Of a stretch of 24,006 bases of DNA, positions 18,993 to 24,006 are shown in pieces. This DNA comes from Euprymna scolopes (taxonomy: Eukaryota; Mollusca; Cephalopoda; Sepiida; Sepiolidae): NCBI GenBank assembly GCA_024364805.1, contig CM044509.1:13610525-13634530 (forward strand). Direction: 5' to 3'. The notes below the pieces were generated by a model that was not told where the DNA came from, did not search any database, and was given only the letters and a program-made list of their open reading frames with translations. The stretch's first letter is position 1; each line of letters opens with the position of its first letter. The translations under genes and the position numbers were made by a program.

Positions 18993-20002
18993 ATGGAAAA
19001 AAGCAGATTCGTTCGCACAATTTTTTTATTTCAATTCAAGCTAGGCCGAAAAGCTCGCGATATCAACGATATCAATGGTTTAAAAATTCCTTGGCAGCGA
19101 CGAGGTTCTTTTAGATAATGAGCATAGTGGTTTACCATCGGATGTTGACAAGATCAATTAAGAGCCTTAATCGAAGCCAATCCACGCACAACTGTTGGAG
19201 AACTTACTTCTGAATTAAACGTAAGGTATACGGCGATTTCCAACCACTTGAGAGAGATTGGAAAGAAAAAACCTTGATAAATGGGTGCCTCGCGAATTGA
19301 ACGACAATAAAAAGAAACACCGTTATAAATTGTCATCTTCCCTTCTTTTACGTAACAAGAACGACCCGTTTCTTGACCGGGTTTTGACTTGCGATGAAAA
19401 TTGGGTTCTTTACGATAACCGACGACGCTCAGCTCAGTGGTTAGATGCCAACAAAGCTCCACGACACTTCCCGAAGCAAGAGTTGCACCAAAAGAAGGTC
19501 ATGCTTACTGTTTTGTGGTCTGCGACTGATCTCATCCATTACAGTTTGTTTAATGCAGGAAAAGTACCGTCAACAAATGGATGAAATGGATGAGTACCGT
19601 TAACAAATGGATGAAATGGATGAGTTCCGTCAACAAATGGATGAAATGCAAGCCTCGACAACAACACCCAGCATCAGTCAACAGAAAAGTCCAAATTCTC
19701 CTCCACGACAATGACTCACTGCAGGTTTCAAAACCGACTCTGCAGAAGTGGAACAAATAAGTCTGCGAAACTTAACCTCATCCGCCATACTATTCAGATC
19801 TGTCATCTACCGACTAGCGCTTTTTCAAACATCTTGACAACTTTTTGCGTGAGAAATGCTTTAAAAACTTAAGTCATATCAAAAACACCTTTAGCGACTT
19901 CATCGCTACCAGAATGAAAGGTTTTACATTATTGGCATGAATACACTTGTCTTGTATTGACAAAAGTGTGTTGATTCTGCTGGTGCTTACTTCGATCAAT
20001 AA
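18993..20002 (+). pseudogene. Mariner transposase pseudogene (Hsmar1-like)
   Basis: The frame starts MEKSRFVRTIFLFQFKLGRKA, the first helix-turn-helix. DQLRALIEANPRTTVGELTS and LNVRYTAISNHLREIGK, the second helix-turn-helix, come after stops and frame changes. The best-kept stretch (19262-19563) contains WVPREL, SLLLRNKNDPFLDRVLTCDE, NWVLYDNRRRSAQWL, HFPKQELHQKKVMLTVLWSA and LIHYSLFNAGK. CDE carries the first catalytic Asp. ILLHDN (about 19695, second Asp) and SDLSSTD followed by FFKHLDNFL (about 19790-19850, third Asp) remain in other frames. AGAYFDQ and a stop close the gene at 20002. A tandem expansion interrupts it at 19565-19649. The gene is dead. Confidence 0.9.
19565..19649 (+). repeat. 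30-bp tandem triplication inside the transposase
   Basis: The unit TACCGTCAACAAATGGATGA plus AATGGATGAG is present at 19565 and 19595, and partly at 19625. It encodes YRQQMDEMDE in one frame, matching the single YRQQIDEM segment of related transposases. Copies differ by single bases. Confidence 0.92.
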
Positions 20003-20051
20003 TTATTTTGTTTGAGCCAAGATATGTTCATCTGAATTTAAAATTTAAAAA

Positions 20052-20072
20052 CCGCATGAACTTTCTTGTCAA
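20052..20072 (-). repeat. Mariner right inverted terminal repeat
   Basis: Inverse of the left end at 18808-18828 with one mismatch. Confidence 0.92.
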
Positions 20073-20166
20073 CTTGATGCAATACTGTTTTGTAAAAATC
20101 TTATACAGAATTGGAGTTTTTTGTAGAATTATATTCGAGAAAGGTTGAGTTTGATCTTCGTATAGG

Positions 20167-21082
20167 TGTTACATGAAAGGGACAGCCCTTCTCATGTAAG
20201 TAAGAAAACATACTAGATAAGTGAAAATGATATTAGGATAAGGTTAGAATCGAACCCTGTGGGCAAGTGTTAAAGATAATGGAAAAATGGAATGTTAGAA
20301 ATAAAGTCTATTGTAAATTCTATTAGAAATGGTTAAATATTGTTTATGTCGGAAAAAGAGTAGATTGTCCATTCTTTTAGCAATCTGAATATTACATATG
20401 TCAGTTAAAAGAATGGTTAATTGGTTGTTTTTGTTTTACGGCATATCAACCCTTTTCAGGTTATTTAATGCTGAATCCAAAGATTTGGAAGAATTTTTTT
20501 TAATAGAATATATTTGTTGTTTTCAAGTCGGTTTCTATTTAATCCATAGTTGGGACCCTAGCAGGTACTACCACTCCGGGTCAGAGTGGACCTGGCAGCA
20601 ATGGCAATTAAAGGGTGGCTCCACACTCCCCAAAGTCCGCAAGCTGGGTCCTCACCACTGGATATAGTTTAAGGTCATATCCAGGACCTAAAAGAATGGA
20701 CAATGCGAATTAAAATATATTGTTTAAAAATAGGTTAGAATTAGAATTGAGGATTCTTTTGTTTGCCAAAAATATGTTTGGACAAACATATGTAAAGCCA
20801 CGTGAAAATTAGTCACGTTAGAAAAACACACTTCTGACGTCATAAGCCAAGAAGATTTCTCAATATAGGAATCTAAGGGTTCGAAGTTAGAGGTCAGTTG
20901 AAGTTAGTTGAAAATAAGAGTTGATGAGAGAGTTGGAGAGTGGGAGCCCCTTAGAAGCGAAGGGAGAAGAGTAGACCAATGAAGCCATACAAGCTGAATT
21001 CCTGACTTCATCGACCGGCCAGATGAATAAAGAAATCACCATTGATAATTTGTTTGTCTCGTGTAGTCATTCATCACAACCA
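20167..21082 (+). mobile_element. Candidate solo LTR
   Basis: The segment starts TGTTACATGAAAGG and ends CATCACAACCA, giving TG...CA ends. It contains a CRE (TGACGTCA, 20835-20842), a CCAAT-type box (GACCAATGAAG, about 20975), AATAAAG (about 21026) and a GT-rich downstream element (TTGTTTGTCTCGTGTAG). This is the order of U3, R and U5 in an LTR. No internal region or second LTR adjoins it, and no matching target duplication is visible, so the ends are tentative. A foldback-type segment at 20364-20704 may be a later insertion into it. Confidence 0.4.
20364..20704. mobile_element. 341-bp segment with 17-bp perfect inverted ends
   Basis: ATTGTCCATTCTTTTAG (20364-20380) and its exact inverse (20688-20704) bound a segment that holds a GC-rich core (about 20550-20690). 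A further diverged copy of the end (TTAAAAGAATGGTTAA) lies inside at about 20404. The arrangement resembles a small foldback or non-autonomous DNA transposon. No transposase or clear target duplication is visible. The open frame at 20398-20667 runs through it and has no recognised domain. Confidence 0.5.
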
Positions 21083-21662
21083 AAAAGGTAAATGTGTTTA
21101 TCATCATCTTGTAACTCTTGTGTAAACTCTTCCAAGTATTATGTGTGCCTATCATCATAAGTGAAGTATCTCCACATCTCTATATGTGTATAAGAACTGT
21201 TGCATCATATCATGCAGTCCGCATTAATAAGTGTTAACAAGACATATTACAGTCTGATATGTCTCCCTCCATGTTTATCAATCACAGTCGTCAAGAACTG
21301 CTCAAAGAACTGTTATAAATATCTTCTCCCTCATTCTCATCGTAATCTGTTTTGAGTCCCCGTTGTTTATATCCCCGCTAATGTGTCACCAATATGGACC
21401 ACTATGCAATATAGGGATTTATTTCCTGTTGCACCCCAGAACAGTGATAGAGAAAAAGCAATTTTTATATATCATAAATGTACCATGAATATAGTATAGA
21501 ATAGCTCGTCAGATATCTAAGTTTGCCCATAACAGAGTTGAGGAAATAAGATTGTATAATCACGCAATTCAATACTTAAAATTTTAGAAAAAAATCAATA
21601 TCACGTTAAAAAATCGAATATAAAATGAAAATAAAACGATTGATTTTAGATTCAGAATTCTA
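21083..21662. other. Gene-free stretch
   Basis: Contains several ATCATCAT/GTGTTTATC-like short motifs and no coding signal. Nothing else is recognised. Confidence 0.45.
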
Positions 21663-21790
21663 AATTTTTTCGATGGGGAATGATTGTTCGCATTATTAGG
21701 ATTAATCGGACTATTGTTCTCATCTTGAGTGTTATTTGTACAATATTTTGGTCGATGTAACCTCCGGCCTTTTGAAGGCGTGTAAGTAGA
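21663..21790 (+). repeat. Dispersed repeat family, copy C (+)
   Basis: Landmarks in order are AATTTTTTCGATGGGGAATG, CATTATTAGGATTAATCGGA, CTCATCTTGAGTGTTATT, TTTTGGTCGATGTAACCTCC and GGCCTTTTGAAGG. Copy D lies 213 bp further in the same orientation at roughly 80% identity by eye. The preceding AT-rich bases (AAAATGAAAATAAAA) are also shared. Confidence 0.75.
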
Positions 21791-21875
21791 AAGGTTTTAT
21801 CTGGGTAAATCCAAGGTTTCATATTAAGGTTCTAATAAAAAGTAGAAAATGAAATAAAAATATAAAAAATACATT

Positions 21876-22005
21876 AATTTTTTAGATAAGGATTGGTTAT
21901 TCGTATTATTTGGATTCAACGGACTACTGATCTCATCTTGAGTGTTATTTTTACAACGTTTCTGTCGATGTAGCCTCCGACCTTCTCAGGTGTATCTTGT
22001 CGAAC
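21876..22005 (+). repeat. Dispersed repeat family, copy D (+)
   Basis: AATTTTTTAGATAAGGATTG, CGTATTATTTGGATTCAACG, CTCATCTTGAGTGTTATT, TCTGTCGATGTAGCCTCCGA, ACCTTCTCAGG and TGTATCTTGTCGAACTCAGG follow each other. This is the most complete copy and was used as the reference for the family. An open frame at 21942-22217 begins inside it and continues for 70 codons without a recognised domain. Confidence 0.75.
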
Positions 22006-22224
22006 TCAGGAATGTTTCTGCCGAACTAGAGAATTTGAAAGAAAGAGGGAAACCATCTACCACCTTGGAACGAAGTAAAAATTATAGACAAAGAAGAACG
22101 GCGGAGATTAAGACGACTGAAAGGAGCAACACATATGCTGGGAATAACCAATTACTAAGTAGACCTAGTATAGAATTCAATACGATATGGGAACCATTAA
22201 TTATAAACAATCGATAATATATAC

Positions 22225-22282
22225 AAGTAATAAGTATAACTATTAATATATATAAGTAATAAGTATAAATATTAATATATAT
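22225..22282. repeat. 29-bp tandem duplication
   Basis: AAGTAATAAGTATA followed by ATTAATATATAT occurs twice with a 29-bp spacing. Confidence 0.8.
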
Positions 22283-22334
22283 AGATAGTGATATTTACAA
22301 CTAGAAATAAAATAAGGTTTAAGGCGCCTAAAAT

Positions 22335-22440
22335 TCTTACCAGAATTGTCCGCAGTGGTTAGAGTACTTGGAAAAATCAATAGTAAAAGGGATATTCTTC
22401 TGAAGGTTGAAGGTTCAATCCTCAGTGTGGGCGACCGCAA
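22335..22440 (+). mobile_element. tRNA-derived SINE head, second copy
   Basis: A-box-like CCGCAGTGGTTAGAGTACTT (22351-22370) and a good B box GGTTCAATCC (about 22409-22418) are followed by TCAGTGTGGGCGACCGC. The last motif recalls the stretch after the B box in mollusc tRNA-headed SINEs. The A-to-B-box distance is similar to a tRNA head but lengthened. The SINE body is missing or unrecognised. Confidence 0.6.
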
Positions 22441-22489
22441 AATACAATTACGAATTGCTTAGGACCTCTATCCAGTCATGGCTGACGGA

Positions 22490-22672
22490 ACAAGAACATC
22501 CTACTCCCGTGAAGTAAATAAAGTGTTCCGCTAAAAATTCCGTCCAAATTTCTGAGTTCGCAGTTCGGCCATATTTGAATTCACGATGACAGCGTTTTAC
22601 AAGGGTATCATGATCATACACTTCTTTCATTGAATCCAAAGTCTCCTGTGGTGTGCGTCCTTTCAAATACAA
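22490..22672 (-). pseudogene. Mariner transposase N-terminal remnant
   Basis: The minus-strand frame reads LYLKGRTPQETLDSMKEVYD and then CHREFKYGRTA. This resembles the first helix-turn-helix of mariner transposases (family pattern 'YLKGRTPxETLDxMKExYG...WHREFKxGR'). About 45 codons match, and the rest of the frame (EFLAEHFIYF..., to 22448) does not resemble transposase. No inverted ends were found. It belongs to a different lineage from the mariners at 7132 and 18803. Confidence 0.6.
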
Positions 22673-23732
22673 AACAGTTGGTCACTGTGTGATATTCAAC
22701 AGGTTCCATTCCACACCGGTCTCGGTTCAAGCACATGTAAATCAGAAACCGCAACTAGTTCAAAGTTGTAATTTGCCACATAATTCGTATTCAACTATTA
22801 TAGCCTCGTTAAAAGGTTATAAGGAACAGAACAGTGGAATAAGGTAAGAAAATGTATTACAAAAACATACAAACGATCTAGAGTGGTTCACTGGATATCG
22901 ACTGCCACCGTATGACTTGGTCTTTCTGTATTTATTGAGTGTGGACACAACATAGAGATATAACTTGTTGCACGGGCAAGATTTCAGTTAGATTAGATAA
23001 TCGAAAGTGGGTCTGAGGCATTATTTATTTAACGCCACTAGTAAATTGTTGGCGGACACTAATGAACATTCTCTCGGCTAACAGCTGTAAAGGAATGCTG
23101 CCAAACACAAATTTGGATTTGAAAAAACTTCTTTCAAAACAATTTTAAAACTGGACTTTATAAAAGAAAATATACATCAACAACGGAACTACAATTGCAG
23201 TAAACGTTTAAAAGTTTAGTTGCATATTTTTAGTAATTTTGAACTGAACGGTTTATTTAACTCTAGTGACGTAGACTGGTGTCAACTAAAGCACTATGAT
23301 TTGCAGTTGATTCGTGTATTTCTTAAACGCAAGACCTCTAGATTAAATTCATTTTATAGCTTATCTAAGCCCATATCCGATAAGTCATGTGTCATGTCGT
23401 GCAAATAATGTAAATATATGCCAGAGTTACGGCGAATAAATAATACTTAAACGTTTATAACCTAAGACTTGTTAGCCAGGTAGTTCTGATGCCACCATGT
23501 TACCGCCGCCCCTATTAAGGGTTAGGCTTAGACTTTATGGCGGTACTGCTGCTACTACCTATATAATACTAATTTTAATGATAAATATTTACAGTTTCCC
23601 AAAGTATCAGAAACCATGGGATATGAAAATCTTTTGAATTACAATTAAAATACTACTACTAGATAATATTATTATTCACGCATCGTTGAACAGCAGTTGT
23701 TTCGCTTGATAGGCATCCTTTCCACTTTAAGG
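22673..23732. other. Gene-free stretch with unsupported 62-codon frame
   Basis: AT-rich DNA. The open frame at 23220-23408 (+) contains DVDWCQLKHYDLQLIRVFLK followed by basic residues. It faintly recalls helical SAP-like modules (a W..L...DL..L..FL pattern), but the match is too weak to name. A small hairpin lies at 23501-23545 (TACCGCC/GGCGGTA, 31-nt loop). Confidence 0.35.
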
Positions 23733-23790
23733 TTTTACACTCGACCCGTACATTTCAACATTGGTTCGAACTTACGGTTCGAGTGTAAAA
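23733..23790. other. 18-bp hairpin with one mismatch
   Basis: TTTTACACTCGACCCGTA (23733-23750) pairs with TACGGTTCGAGTGTAAAA (23773-23790), leaving a 22-nt loop. A second small inverted repeat (TTCGC/GCGAA, about 23796-23812) follows. No poly-T stop or promoter marks it as a gene. It may be the end of an unrecognised foldback element. Confidence 0.7.
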
Positions 23791-24006
23791 AGAAATTCGC
23801 AATAGTCGCGAAGGTTTTCAACTCTCACGAGTCGTTTTCAGGCGCCTGATAAATAAAAAAATTGCGTTTAGTGAATTTATTGAAAACGTTGATTAAAATC
23901 GTTTCCTAAGGGTACAAAACTTTATTATAGCTGTTAAAAAACGAAGATTGAGTTTTTTGTATCCACGGTAAAAAGAAGGACGGAGGGAAAACATTTAATG
24001 GAGGTT
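23791..24006. other. Right edge, no gene seen
   Basis: Short AT-rich stretch without coding signal or recognised element. Confidence 0.5.

Larger units (their letters stand above)
18803..20077 (+). mobile_element. Full-length Hsmar1-like mariner with inverted terminal repeats
   Basis: The left end TTGACAAGAAAGTTCTTGCGG (18808-18828) is the inverse of the right end CCGCATGAACTTTCTTGTCAA (20052-20072) except for one base. A weaker match continues outward for five bases on each side. The left end is bordered by TA (18801-18802), while the right border is TG, a probable decayed TA. The 1,275-bp length is that of a complete mariner. The transposase inside matches the Hsmar1/cecropia-type family by recognisable blocks. 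The element is old, with many stops and frameshifts, but both ends are well kept. Confidence 0.9.

Noticed and set aside
19550-19756. 68-codon minus-strand frame with HFIHLLT repeats
   Set aside because: It is the antisense reading of the 30-bp tandem expansion in the mariner transposase.
21663-22005. Hammerhead ribozyme in the dispersed repeat
   Set aside because: The reverse strand has a CCTGAGAAGG...GAAACG pattern but lacks the invariant CTGATGA core, so no functional ribozyme can be claimed.
22335-22440. tRNA gene
   Set aside because: Good B box, but no closing acceptor stem and too long an interval between boxes. SINE relic.
23513-23526. Interstitial telomeric repeat (GGGTTAGG)
   Set aside because: Only a single motif occurrence, with no tandem TTAGGG array.

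Overview
This window looks like intergenic or deep intronic DNA of a metazoan, most likely a mollusc and plausibly a cephalopod. The grounds are AT-rich sequence, abundant (CA)n, (GA)n, (TA)n and (CT)n microsatellites, tRNA-headed SINE pieces with a GTGGCGCAGTGG-type A box, jockey-type LINEs and several mariner lineages. The organism call is inference. I found no host gene with a convincing multi-exon structure, no tRNA or rRNA gene and no CRISPR array. Almost everything recognisable is a transposable element or a satellite.

Layout. 1-1.4 kb: a three-copy minisatellite at the left edge, then a LINE reverse-transcriptase fragment (+) and AT-rich DNA with a CCAAT/CRE cluster. 1.4-4.4 kb: microsatellites in sequence without genes. 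4.5-5.3 kb: a SINE head and an LTR-like repeat that recurs on the opposite strand at 12 kb. 5.3-5.63 kb: a 326-bp non-autonomous mariner derivative with TA at both ends. 5.8-6.1 kb: an unidentified ORF (-). 6.36-7.0 kb: the 3' end of a second LINE (-), with a (CT)n tract grown inside its coding sequence. 7.13-8.03 kb: an internally deleted mariner with both inverted repeats and flanking TA. 8.47-11.6 kb: the best-preserved gene-like feature, a LINE (-) with endonuclease and reverse transcriptase, two frameshifts and a poly-A tail. 11.9-12.36 kb: an LTR-retroelement 5' end fossil (-).

12.97-13.39 kb: a 61-bp minisatellite whose units carry a YY1-type AAGATGGCGGC core, followed within 150 bp by a CRE/CCAAT/TATA-like cluster. 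14.57-14.99 kb: two facing copies of a dispersed repeat whose relatives lie in direct orientation at 21.66-22.0 kb. 16.1-17.87 kb: a broken Ty3/gypsy-like fossil (-). 18.80-20.08 kb: a near full-length Hsmar1-like mariner with both inverted repeats and a 30-bp in-frame tandem expansion in its transposase. 20.17-21.08 kb: a candidate solo LTR containing a 341-bp segment bounded by 17-bp perfect inverted repeats. 22.2-24.0 kb: a second SINE head, a mariner N-terminal remnant, and two hairpins.

The elements do not work together as a pathway. The window reads as a layered record of insertion, deletion and satellite growth. The strongest leads are the YY1-motif satellite next to promoter-like motifs, the four-copy dispersed repeat in inverted and direct pairs, and two cases where a simple or tandem repeat arose inside transposon coding sequence. 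I did not find a clear new multi-gene system.
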